DNA of 30,547 nt from a virus: positions 1-30,547 of the IMG/VR virus record IMGVR_UViG_3300004369_000928, one strand, 5' to 3'. The translations under genes and the position numbers were made by a program. Shown here one piece after another: positions 1 to 6,477 of this stretch. The notes under the pieces are model-generated. The model was given only the letters and a program-made list of their open reading frames with translations, was not told the origin of the DNA and searched no databases. Within the stretch, counting starts at the first letter, position 1, and every line of letters starts with the position of its first letter.

Positions 1-2
1 TT

Positions 3-98
3 CACACCTCTTATCGTGGTGTAAAGTATGAGTGCAAGCAAAATGGTGAAGAAGTACATGGTACTTTTTGCTATCGTGGTCATTCTTACAACAAGTGA
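3..98 (+). CDS. DUF4278-like small protein, 3' end only
   Basis: Reading from base 3, an open frame of 31 codons runs to the TGA at 96-98; the start lies before the window. The visible residues contain two copies of a Y-R-G motif (SYRGVKYE and CYRGHSY) about 20 residues apart. This resembles DUF4278, a short domain of unknown function common in cyanobacteria and their phages. The domain call rests on these motifs alone. The next small gene starts 7 nt downstream, so the two are probably co-transcribed. Confidence 0.55.
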   Translation, partial: HTSYRGVKYECKQNGEEVHGTFCYRGHSYNK

Positions 99-105
99 GG
101 CAATT

Positions 106-201
106 ATGGAAGCACTGCAAGTAGTCGGGATCGTATCCCTAAGTTGTGTTGCTGCTATGTCATTACTTTACGGTGAACTAATCCTATTGCATAAAATCTA
201 G
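106..201 (+). CDS. Small single-pass membrane peptide, 31 aa
   Basis: An ATG at 106 opens a 31-codon frame ending at TAG 199-201. A purine-rich stretch (AGTGAGG, 94-100) sits at ribosome-binding distance. Residues 5-28 are hydrophobic (V, I, L, A, S with one Y, G and E), enough for one membrane-spanning helix, and the tail ends H-K-I. No family is recognised. It lies between the DUF4278-like gene and a clear terminator (213-236), so it is the last gene of the incoming transcript. Reality is inferred from start spacing, tight packing and hydrophobicity; such tiny membrane peptides are common in cyanophages but this one could be spurious. Confidence 0.5.
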   Translation: MEALQVVGIVSLSCVAAMSLLYGELILLHKI

Positions 202-212
202 GATGATAAAGG

Positions 213-236
213 AGAGGTTGAGAAACCTCTTTTTTT
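213..236 (+). terminator. Rho-independent terminator after the first small genes
   Basis: A perfect 7-bp stem (AGAGGTT at 213-219, AACCTCT at 224-230) closes a GAGA loop and is followed directly by six T residues. It ends the transcript carrying the DUF4278-like gene and the 31-aa peptide. Confidence 0.85.
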
Positions 237-249
237 GTATCTATATATT

Positions 250-277
250 GGGGAGGCTTGACGCCTCCTCTTTTTTT
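250..277 (+). terminator. Second tandem terminator, overlapping a promoter
   Basis: The stem 250-257/263-270 (GGAGGC with GCCTCC, extended by a G-T and a G-C pair) closes a TTGAC loop and is followed by seven T residues at 271-277. It lies 13 nt after the previous terminator. The loop and first base of the 3' arm form the -35 box of the promoter at 258-286. Confidence 0.8.
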
Positions 278-286
278 GACTATAAT
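258..286 (+). promoter_or_regulatory. Sigma70-type (early) promoter
   Basis: TTGACG at 258-263, a 17-nt spacer and TATAAT at 281-286 match the bacterial sigma70 consensus almost perfectly. Transcription would start near 293, about 17 nt before the first gene of the thyX unit. The same hexamers and spacing recur before gp32 and before the gene at 29372, which suggests a phage early promoter class read by host RNA polymerase. Confidence 0.85.
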
Positions 287-309
287 TACCTTTGTCGAGG
301 TTAATAAGG

Positions 310-471
310 ATGGAACAAAACAGGATTAAAGAACTCATTGCAGCTTTGGAAAATATTGTAGATATGCTAAAATCAGAAGTGTACTCTGATCCATCGGCAT
401 ATATTGATTACACAGAACTTTCTGATTATGATGAGATTTTTGTTGGAGATGATGATGGTTATCCAGATTAA
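310..471 (+). CDS. Acidic hypothetical protein, 53 aa
   Basis: ATG at 310 to TAA at 469-471, first gene after the promoter at 258-286, with an AATAAGG sequence just before the start. The N-terminal 25 residues (M-E-Q-N-R-I-K-E-L, then A-A-L-E-N-I-V) have heptad-like spacing of I and L and are probably an amphipathic helix. The C-terminal half is rich in D, E and Y and ends D-D-D-G-Y-P-D. I do not recognise a family with a known function. It is followed after 9 nt, with a strong AGGAGGT site, by another small gene and then thyX, so it is probably a short early protein of the same operon. Confidence 0.7.
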   Translation: MEQNRIKELIAALENIVDMLKSEVYSDPSAYIDYTELSDYDEIFVGDDDGYPD

Positions 472-480
472 GGAGGTATT

Positions 481-657
481 ATGTACGAAGAATTAGACTG
501 CTTTGAAGAAGCACTTAAACACTTTGGAACTAGAGTTGAGATCATTTGTGCTATGGAATTATCAAGGAGAATAGAGTCTGAAGATGCATATCAAATGATT
601 AAGGATGAACTTAAAGAAGTGAAAAAATGTCGTAAAAGTTTGAAGAAAGTAAAATGA
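481..657 (+). CDS. Hypothetical protein upstream of thyX, 58 aa
   Basis: ATG at 481 is preceded by a near-consensus ribosome-binding site (AGGAGGT, 471-477) that overlaps the previous stop codon. The frame ends at TGA 655-657 and overlaps the thyX start as ATGA, which implies translational coupling. The protein looks fully helical: an acidic first third (M-Y-E-E-L-D-C-F-E-E-A-L), a central segment with I, C, A, M, L, and a strongly basic end with many K residues. No domain with a known function is recognised. Its fixed place before thyX suggests early co-expression but not a specific role. Confidence 0.75.
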   Translation: MYEELDCFEEALKHFGTRVEIICAMELSRRIESEDAYQMIKDELKEVKKCRKSLKKVK

Positions 658-1343
658 ATGATGTTAAATTGATCTCTGTTACACCTGATGCAGAAAAGCA
701 CATGGCCTATTGTGCCCGTGTAAGTAACCCTAAGAATCAGGACAATGAAAAGATTGCTGGTCTTCTTAAGTATTGTATTAATCATCAACACTGGAGCATC
801 TTTGAGCAAGCATTTATGACCCTTGAGATTGAAACTACAAGGGGATTAGCAGCTCAAATACTTCGGCATAGGAGTTTCACATATCAAGAATTTTCGCAGC
901 GATATGCTGATTCTTCTATGCTTGCTAATGAGATTCCTCTTCCAGAACTTCGTAGGCAAGACACAAAGAATCGTCAGAATAGTATCGATGATGTAGATCC
1001 TTTTACTATTCAGAAGTATCAGATCCTGATGCAAGACCATTTCAAAAAAGGAATGGAATTGTACAAGAGTATGCTTGATGATGATATTGCAAAGGAATGT
1101 GCCCGGTTTGTGCTTCCCCTCGCTGTGCCCACCAGGCTATACATGACCGGTTCTGTGAGGTCATGGATCCATTATATCGATTTGCGCTCTGCAAACGGCA
1201 CACAGAAGGAGCATATGGACATTGCTGAGTCTGCACGTTGTATTTTCTGCTGCCAGTTTCCCACTATTGCTGAAGCATTGGGTTGGGACAGGAAAGAAGA
1301 TTGTCCTGAGTGTGTTGATCAATCTGCTATCACGCTTGAATAA
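654..1343 (+). CDS. thyX: Flavin-dependent thymidylate synthase ThyX
   Basis: ThyX makes dTMP from dUMP using methylene-tetrahydrofolate, FAD and NADPH, and so supplies thymidine for phage DNA synthesis. The 229-aa length fits the family. The signature occurs at residues 71-83 as RHRSFTYQEFSQR (family form RHRxxSxxxxSxR, with T in place of the first S). The later block around SVRSWIHYIDLRSANGTQ matches the conserved C-terminal R-S-W-x-H and L-R region. The start at 654 overlaps the preceding stop (ATGA). The gene belongs to the unit driven by the promoter at 258-286. It is followed, after a possible late promoter at its own stop codon, by the carbamoyltransferase cluster. thyX is a frequent cyanophage auxiliary gene. 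Confidence 0.95.
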   Translation: MNDVKLISVTPDAEKHMAYCARVSNPKNQDNEKIAGLLKYCINHQHWSIFEQAFMTLEIETTRGLAAQILRHRSFTYQEFSQRYADSSMLANEIPLPELRRQDTKNRQNSIDDVDPFTIQKYQILMQDHFKKGMELYKSMLDDDIAKECARFVLPLAVPTRLYMTGSVRSWIHYIDLRSANGTQKEHMDIAESARCIFCCQFPTIAEALGWDRKEDCPECVDQSAITLE

Positions 1344-1346
1344 ATA
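1339..1346 (+). promoter_or_regulatory. Candidate T4-type late promoter before the carbamoyltransferase cluster
   Basis: AATAAATA overlaps the thyX stop codon and fits the NATAAATA late-promoter pattern of T4-like cyanophages. It ends 26 nt before the ATG at 1373, similar to the spacing seen at gp4, gp26 and the gene at 6222. The motif is short and AT-rich, so chance occurrence is possible. Confidence 0.45.
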
Positions 1347-1372
1347 ATAAAAAAGTTTTTCAGAGCTTCGTA

Positions 1373-1957
1373 ATGAAGAGAATTAAAAATGTAAGTACTC
1401 ATGAAATTGTTGGGTTGCTCGGTGCTCATGCAGCGATTGCAATGTTCCAAGGAAAAGCAGAAGCTGGTCCTAGAGCACTTGGAAATAGATCTATAATCTT
1501 TGATCCAAGACTTCATAATGGAAGAGTTTATATCAACCGTTTAAAACAAAGAGAATATTGGAGACCTTTTGCGGGGACAATTTTAAAAGAATTTGCTGGT
1601 AACTGGTTTGACTTAAAAGGAATGGAGGATTCTCCATGGATGAGCTATGCAGTAAAGATTAAAGATCCAGAAAAAAATTCTGAATTGATTCCTGCAATTT
1701 TGCATAAAGATCATACTTGCAGAATTCAAACTTTGAGTAAGGAACAAAATCCAATTTTTTGGGGATTGATATATAACTTTTGGAAAAGTTGTGACTGGAA
1801 AACTACTCCTCCTATCATTGGAAACACATCATTTAATATTGCTGGAGAACCTCTTGTACATACAATAGATGATGCAATAAGAACTCTAGAAAATAGTAAA
1901 TTGGAATATCTTTGGATTCCAGAAGAAAGAGAATTAATCGTCGTATCTAACAAGTAA
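1373..1957 (+). CDS. Stand-alone carbamoyltransferase C-terminal (YrdC-like) domain, copy 1
   Basis: This 194-aa protein matches only the C-terminal domain of NodU/CmcH/TobZ-type O-carbamoyltransferases. Landmarks are A-G-P-R-A-L-G-N-R-S at residues 31-40, D-P-R at 44-46, R-E-Y-W-R-P-F-A at 60-67, and later a C-R-I-Q-T-L block and an N-T-S-F-N-I-A-G-E-P block. In TobZ this domain makes carbamoyl-adenylate from carbamoyl phosphate and ATP, and the N-terminal Kae1-like domain transfers the carbamoyl group to an acceptor hydroxyl. Here the domain is encoded alone and precedes an N-terminal-domain gene by 5 nt, reversing the order of fused enzymes. It keeps the family proline in G-P-R-A-L-G, unlike the second copy. 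Partner and acceptor are unknown; activity would require association with one of the N-domain proteins. Confidence 0.85.
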   Translation: MKRIKNVSTHEIVGLLGAHAAIAMFQGKAEAGPRALGNRSIIFDPRLHNGRVYINRLKQREYWRPFAGTILKEFAGNWFDLKGMEDSPWMSYAVKIKDPEKNSELIPAILHKDHTCRIQTLSKEQNPIFWGLIYNFWKSCDWKTTPPIIGNTSFNIAGEPLVHTIDDAIRTLENSKLEYLWIPEERELIVVSNK

Positions 1958-1962
1958 TTAAC

Positions 1963-3144
1963 ATGAAAATATTAGGAATCAATATCTCTCATCATGGATC
2001 CTCTTGTTTGATAGAAGATGGTAAAGTTAAATTTTTTTTGGAAGATGAAAGAACAAGCAGAATAAAGCACTATTGTGTTACTGAAAATTATTTGGGATTT
2101 AAAGCTGGAAAAGTTCCCATTTACTTTTTAGAAGATCTTCTAAAGCATACTAATCATATAGATTATATTGTTTTCTCATCATTTGAAAGAGAAGAAGAAG
2201 ATATTCATACATCTGATGATTTTATTATTGATCAATATCTATCTCGTTTAGAAGAAGGTGGTATTACTTGGGGTGAAGTTGTATTTGATTCTGAGAATCA
2301 CCACATTTATCATGCAGCAAATGGATTTTATGGATCAGGATTTGATGATGCTGTTTCGTTAGTCATTGATGGTGGTGGTGGACTTTACAAAAATGAAGAA
2401 GTCATGAAAAAAGTGACTGGTGGTCCTGATTACTTTAGAGAAGTAGAAAGCATTTATAGATGTAACTACTCTGATGGTATTCAAAAAGTATGGCAGCACT
2501 ATGGATTTGATAGTTCTTCGCCAGAAAGTACTAGTGATGTAATGCCTGATGATATTTTTGTACATGAAGAAGAGAAAGATGTACTTTCAAATTCTTTAAG
2601 TTGTGGTCCTTTGTTTAATAGATTATCGTATTTACTTGGATTTAAGGATGGTAGTGATTCTGGAAAAGTCATGGGTATGGCTTCTTACATCATGAATTTA
2701 AATGATGCACAATTATCTCCATACTGGTGGGATGAATGTGAATGGTTTGTTGAAGAAAATGGTGTTTGGGTGACGAGTGAAGACTTATCTGATGGACTTG
2801 CAGACTCGGATTTTCCTTTCGACAGAAATAATTTTAAAACTGATTTTTATTTGAAGTGTAGAGTAGCAAAAAAACTTCAGGATGAAACGTTTGAGCACAC
2901 TGCAAGACTGATTGAAAAAGCAATTGATCTGACTGGATGTAAGAATATTATTTTAAGTGGAGGATATGCTCAAAATTGTTTAAATAACTATAGATATTTG
3001 GATATATTACCAAAAGGTGTTAAACTGTATGTAGATCCAATAGCAAATGATTCTGGAACTGCATTAGGAGCTGCTCAATGGTTATATTATAAGTTAACCA
3101 AGTCTCAAGAAAAGAATCCACTGACCACTTTATACCTTAGTTAA
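1963..3144 (+). CDS. Stand-alone carbamoyltransferase N-terminal (Kae1-like) domain, copy 1
   Basis: This 393-aa protein covers the Kae1-like N-terminal domain of the O-carbamoyltransferase family and stops before the C-terminal domain. Motifs in order: G-I-N-I-S-H-H-G-S-S near the start, L-E-D-E-R-T-S-R-I-K-H at 26-36, H-H-I-Y-H at 113-117 (HxxxH metal ligands), I-D-G-G-G-G with D136, then S-G-K-V-M-G-M-A-S-Y, L-S-G-G-Y-A-Q-N, and N-D-S-G-T-A-L-G with D363. By analogy with TobZ, the two His and two Asp residues bind the catalytic iron. The protein ends at L-Y-L-S, where full-length enzymes continue into the inter-domain linker, so the split is exactly at the domain border. The next gene, 1 nt downstream, supplies a C-terminal domain; the two are a plausible heterodimer. 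Confidence 0.85.
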   Translation: MKILGINISHHGSSCLIEDGKVKFFLEDERTSRIKHYCVTENYLGFKAGKVPIYFLEDLLKHTNHIDYIVFSSFEREEEDIHTSDDFIIDQYLSRLEEGGITWGEVVFDSENHHIYHAANGFYGSGFDDAVSLVIDGGGGLYKNEEVMKKVTGGPDYFREVESIYRCNYSDGIQKVWQHYGFDSSSPESTSDVMPDDIFVHEEEKDVLSNSLSCGPLFNRLSYLLGFKDGSDSGKVMGMASYIMNLNDAQLSPYWWDECEWFVEENGVWVTSEDLSDGLADSDFPFDRNNFKTDFYLKCRVAKKLQDETFEHTARLIEKAIDLTGCKNIILSGGYAQNCLNNYRYLDILPKGVKLYVDPIANDSGTALGAAQWLYYKLTKSQEKNPLTTLYLS

Positions 3145-3145
3145 T

Positions 3146-3712
3146 ATGAAAATAATAGAGAATGTTTCTACTGTTGATGTTGTAAATAAAATTCTAGATC
3201 AAAAAATTGTAACTCTTTTTCAAGGTAGATCTGAAGCAGGTGAAAGAGCACTTGGGAATAGATCTATCCTTTTTGATCCAAGAAATAAAAACGGAAAAAA
3301 TATTGTTAATATAGTAAAGAAAAGAGAATCATTTCGACCTTTTGCTGGAACGATTCTTTATGAATATGCAAAAGATTATTTTCATATGGGATCCCTTGAT
3401 GAATCACCTTTCATGGGATTTTCTTTGAGGTGTAGGGAAGAAAAGATTAAAGAAATCCCAGCTATAATTCACGTTGACGGAACTTGCAGAATCCAAACTC
3501 TTAAAAGAAAACAGAACCCACATTATTATAAATTGATTTCTCAATTTTATATTATGACTGGTGTTCCTGTTTTGTTAAATACTTCTTTTAATTTGGCTGG
3601 AGATCCTCTTGTAGAAACACCAGAAGATGCTATCGACACTTTAAAAAAATCTAAAATTGATTACCTATATCTTCCTGAGATTAACATGTTGGTGGAAAAT
3701 GAATATGAATGA
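3146..3712 (+). CDS. Stand-alone carbamoyltransferase C-terminal (YrdC-like) domain, copy 2
   Basis: This 188-aa protein is a paralogue of the one at 1373: the starts align (M-K-I-I-E-N-V-S-T against M-K-R-I-K-N-V-S-T) and both then give F-Q-G, a G-x-R-A-L-G-N-R-S motif (residues 32-40), D-P-R and R-P-F-A-G-T-I. It differs by Glu33 where the family has Pro in G-P-R-A-L-G. The later blocks G-T-C-R-I-Q-T-L and N-T-S-F-N-L-A-G-D-P are present, so it is not obviously decayed. It follows the N-domain gene by 1 nt and its stop overlaps the start region of the next N-domain gene, which implies coupled translation and stoichiometric assembly. The substrate is unknown. Confidence 0.85.
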   Translation: MKIIENVSTVDVVNKILDQKIVTLFQGRSEAGERALGNRSILFDPRNKNGKNIVNIVKKRESFRPFAGTILYEYAKDYFHMGSLDESPFMGFSLRCREEKIKEIPAIIHVDGTCRIQTLKRKQNPHYYKLISQFYIMTGVPVLLNTSFNLAGDPLVETPEDAIDTLKKSKIDYLYLPEINMLVENEYE

Positions 3713-4925
3713 TCAAACAGAATGGATTCTATCAATAAGTCTTGGTGCACATGATGGAGCTGTAACTCTTTTAAAAAATGGAAAAGTTGAATTGCATTTA
3801 AAGGAAGAAAGAATTAGTAGATTAAAACATGATTCTAATTTTCCATTTTCTTCTTTTAAAGTTGTTGCGGAGCATACAAAAAGTCTTTCAAAACTTTTAC
3901 TAGGAAATGTTACTCCTGAAATTACGAAAAGTATTTTTTTTCAACTAGAGAAATATAGAATAAGTCTTCTTGAGTTTTCAGAAAAAATTTGTGAATCAAG
4001 TGATGAGCATCATTTATTCCATGCTGCTTCTGGATTTTATTTTTCTGATTTTAATCATGCAATTTGTTTAGTTATGGATGGATGGGGATCCTGTAGCCAT
4101 GGTGCTTATTCTTTAGCATCTGAAGGTTTTCCATTTGATCCTATTGTTGTAGATGAAACTACTAGCATCTATGAAGCTAAATTTCCAGACAAGATAGAAC
4201 TAGTTAAAAAATATGGAGTTTATGATCCTCATAGGATAGATGGATTACATGATTTGCAATGTAATAACTGTCAGTGGGAATCTGGAACAAGCGATGTAAG
4301 AGTTCCATCGGTAAAACAATTTTTTGAGACAAACGATAAGATGGTTGTTTCCAGTCACATGGACATTGGAGTTATGTATGGAGTAGTTAGTGCTTTTCTT
4401 GGATTTGATAATATAGATTGCGGAAAAACAATGGGACTTTCTGCATATGGTGAAGAAGATGATACTCTCCCTCCATTTTTTATTGAAGGAACACTAACTT
4501 CAAATAAAAATTTATTTACTCAAAGTAGAACTTTAGACAAAGAAAATTATCCAGTTTTAAATACAATTAATGAGTCGAAACAAAAACGAGCAAATCTTGC
4601 GTACAAAATACAAAAATCATTAGAGAAAAAATTTATAGAAAGAGTCTCTTATATTGATGAAAATTTTGAATGTAAGAACATCGTTATAAGTGGTGGCTGT
4701 GCATTAAATATAGTTGCAAATGGTTTACTACTTGAAAAGTTTCCTCACTTAAATTTTTTTATTGATCCAATTCCTAATGATTCTGGACAGTCTTTGGGAA
4801 TGGCTTTATTATGGCACTATCAAAATGGTCCAAAGGAAATATCTAAACCTAACACTAATACTACTTTTTTAGGACCACACTATAGTAAAGAAGAATTAGA
4901 AGAAAGAATTAGGGAGGCAGTATGA
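3705..4925 (+). CDS. Stand-alone carbamoyltransferase N-terminal (Kae1-like) domain, copy 2
   Basis: With the start at 3705 the protein has 406 aa. This start is preferred because GGTGGA at 3691-3696 lies 8 nt upstream and because residue 1 then aligns with the paralogue at 4922; an upstream in-frame ATG at 3657 lies deep inside the previous gene. Motifs: L-G-A-H-D-G-A near the start, L-K-E-E-R-I-S-R-L-K-H at 32-42, H-H-L-F-H at 102-106, M-D-G-W-G with D125, C-G-K-T-M-G-L-S-A-Y, I-S-G-G-C-A-L-N and N-D-S-G-Q-S-L-G. All four predicted metal ligands are kept. The end (F-L-G-P-H-Y, then E-E-L-E-E-R-I) matches the first part of the inter-domain linker, and the C-terminal domain is absent. Confidence 0.85.
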   Translation: MNDQTEWILSISLGAHDGAVTLLKNGKVELHLKEERISRLKHDSNFPFSSFKVVAEHTKSLSKLLLGNVTPEITKSIFFQLEKYRISLLEFSEKICESSDEHHLFHAASGFYFSDFNHAICLVMDGWGSCSHGAYSLASEGFPFDPIVVDETTSIYEAKFPDKIELVKKYGVYDPHRIDGLHDLQCNNCQWESGTSDVRVPSVKQFFETNDKMVVSSHMDIGVMYGVVSAFLGFDNIDCGKTMGLSAYGEEDDTLPPFFIEGTLTSNKNLFTQSRTLDKENYPVLNTINESKQKRANLAYKIQKSLEKKFIERVSYIDENFECKNIVISGGCALNIVANGLLLEKFPHLNFFIDPIPNDSGQSLGMALLWHYQNGPKEISKPNTNTTFLGPHYSKEELEERIREAV

Positions 4926-6196
4926 GAGAAATAGAATGGATGTTAGGTATTAATGTTGCTGGACATGGAGGAAGTATTTGTTTGCTTCATAGGGGTGAAC
5001 TAGTTATCTTTTTAAAAGAAGAAAGGATAAGTAGAACTAAAAGAGACCATTCTTGTCCCTTTATATGTGTTAAAGAAATTTTGCAATACACTAATCATCT
5101 TGATTATGTTGTTTTTGCTAATACTAATGATGAAGATCAACAACATTTTAAATCTCTTTTTAGAAAACATAGAATTAGAGTGGATAGTTATTTTGACGAT
5201 GATGTTCTTTCTAGTGATAAGCAACTGTACGTGAGAAATAAGTATTCTACTCACCATTTAAATCATGCTTCTTCAGGATATTATTTGTCTCCCTTTGAAG
5301 AATCTATTTGTGTAGTAATGGATGGATGGGGGCACATTGGTGATCTAATTAGTTTGTTTAACAATGATTTTTATGGTGGTATAGATTTGATTCTTGGTCA
5401 CAGGTTATATGAACACGTTACTATTTTAAAAAAAGAAAGAAGTAATACTTGGAAAGATCAGTGGAAAGTCCTCTACAAAGAAGTAGCTACTGACTGTAAT
5501 CGTGGAAGTGAATATGAAGGAGAATATACAAGTTGGAGTAACATGGAGGGCGATCTAAAAGAATTGTATTCTTCTCAAATTGAACTTGATGAAGAAAATC
5601 TTCGCTTAGTTCCTACAATTAGCAGTGGAGTTATGTATGAAGCAGTCACTGGATTTCTGGGATTTAATGTAGAAGATGTTGGAAAAGTCATGGGACTTTC
5701 TCCTTATGGGAAAGAAGATAAAAATCTTCCACCATTTTTCTGCAATGAAAAATTTGATTCTAATGCTAATTTATTTCATCCATCTTTGCTTTTGAATAAT
5801 GTTATATATCCTGATCTGGATGACTATAGAGATTCATTTGAGAAGAGATCTAATCTTGCATATGCTGTTCAAAATGCATTAGAGAAAAAAGTTCTATACA
5901 TTATAGACAAAGCTATGAAATTAGATCCTTGTAAAAATATAGTCTTAAGTGGAGGAATATTTCACAATATTGTAATTAACGGAATTCTTGTAGAAAAATA
6001 TCCAGATTATAATTTTTTTGCTGATCCTTTATGTGATGATGCTGGTCACTCATATGGATCTGCAAAAATGGTTTATGATGAAGTGACTGGTAATCATGTA
6101 AAAGATAATGTTGATAATCTTTTCTTAGGACCTCATTATGATGTAAGTAAACTAGAGAAAAGAATTCGTAAACATATTCAAAAAGTTAGCAAATAA
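4922..6196 (+). CDS. Stand-alone carbamoyltransferase N-terminal (Kae1-like) domain, copy 3
   Basis: This 424-aa protein overlaps the previous gene by ATGA and has a good AGGGAGG site at 4911-4917. Motifs: L-G-I-N-V-A-G-H-G-G-S, L-K-E-E-R-I-S-R-T-K at 31-40, H-H-L-N-H at 111-115, M-D-G-W-G-H with D134, V-G-K-V-M-G-L-S-P-Y, L-S-G-G-I-F-H-N and D-D-A-G-H-S-Y-G. The last block differs from the N-D-S-G form of the other two copies, and I-F-H-N replaces the usual A-L-N, so the acceptor pocket may have diverged. Like copy 2 it ends in F-L-G-P-H-Y plus a charged helix and has no C-terminal domain. No C-domain gene follows; it would have to share one of the two upstream subunits. Confidence 0.85.
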   Translation: MREIEWMLGINVAGHGGSICLLHRGELVIFLKEERISRTKRDHSCPFICVKEILQYTNHLDYVVFANTNDEDQQHFKSLFRKHRIRVDSYFDDDVLSSDKQLYVRNKYSTHHLNHASSGYYLSPFEESICVVMDGWGHIGDLISLFNNDFYGGIDLILGHRLYEHVTILKKERSNTWKDQWKVLYKEVATDCNRGSEYEGEYTSWSNMEGDLKELYSSQIELDEENLRLVPTISSGVMYEAVTGFLGFNVEDVGKVMGLSPYGKEDKNLPPFFCNEKFDSNANLFHPSLLLNNVIYPDLDDYRDSFEKRSNLAYAVQNALEKKVLYIIDKAMKLDPCKNIVLSGGIFHNIVINGILVEKYPDYNFFADPLCDDAGHSYGSAKMVYDEVTGNHVKDNVDNLFLGPHYDVSKLEKRIRKHIQKVSK

Positions 6197-6199
6197 ATA
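6192..6199 (+). promoter_or_regulatory. Candidate T4-type late promoter
   Basis: AATAAATA overlaps the stop codon of the last carbamoyltransferase gene and ends 22 nt before the ATG at 6222. It fits the NATAAATA pattern with the same short leader as the other candidates in this window. Confidence 0.45.
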
Positions 6200-6221
6200 C
6201 AATTGTCCGGTGCTTTAAATT

Positions 6222-6470
6222 ATGGCTACATATCCTGTTATTAATACAAAAACTGGTGAACAAAAAGAAGTGAAGATGAGCGTTCATGAATGGGATCAGT
6301 GGAAAGAAGACAATCCCGATTGGTTGAGAGATTACTCTGATCCATCAACTATGCCTGGTGTGGGTGAGGTTGGTGAGTGGAAAGACAAGCTCGTCGCCAA
6401 AAATCCTGGATGGAATGATGTGCTTAAGAAGGCATCGGAAGCCCCTGGATCTTACGTCAAACCTATCTAA
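6222..6470 (+). CDS. Conserved hypothetical cyanophage protein, 82 aa, upstream of phoH
   Basis: The 82-aa product starts M-A-T-Y-P-V-I-N-T-K-T-G-E and contains a Trp-rich central part (V-H-E-W-D-Q-W-K-E-D-N-P-D-W-L) followed by D-P-S-T-M-P-G-V-G-E-V-G-E-W-K-D-K-L and N-P-G-W-N. I recall similar small proteins in T4-like cyanophages but know no function. The first segment resembles the start of FmdB-type regulatory proteins, but no zinc-binding cysteines are present, so I do not assign that name. There is no convincing ribosome-binding site before the start. It is 7 nt from phoH and probably co-transcribed with it. Confidence 0.75.
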   Translation: MATYPVINTKTGEQKEVKMSVHEWDQWKEDNPDWLRDYSDPSTMPGVGEVGEWKDKLVAKNPGWNDVLKKASEAPGSYVKPI

Positions 6471-6477
6471 TTCTTTT

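Noticed and set aside
3657-3704. Longer N-terminus for the second N-domain carbamoyltransferase gene
   Set aside because: It lies inside the previous gene, adds residues unlike the family, and the start at 3705 has a well-spaced ribosome-binding site and aligns with the paralogue.
6358-6477. Extended phoH start
   Set aside because: The extra 40 codons are a shadow of the 82-aa gene; PhoH begins naturally at 6478.
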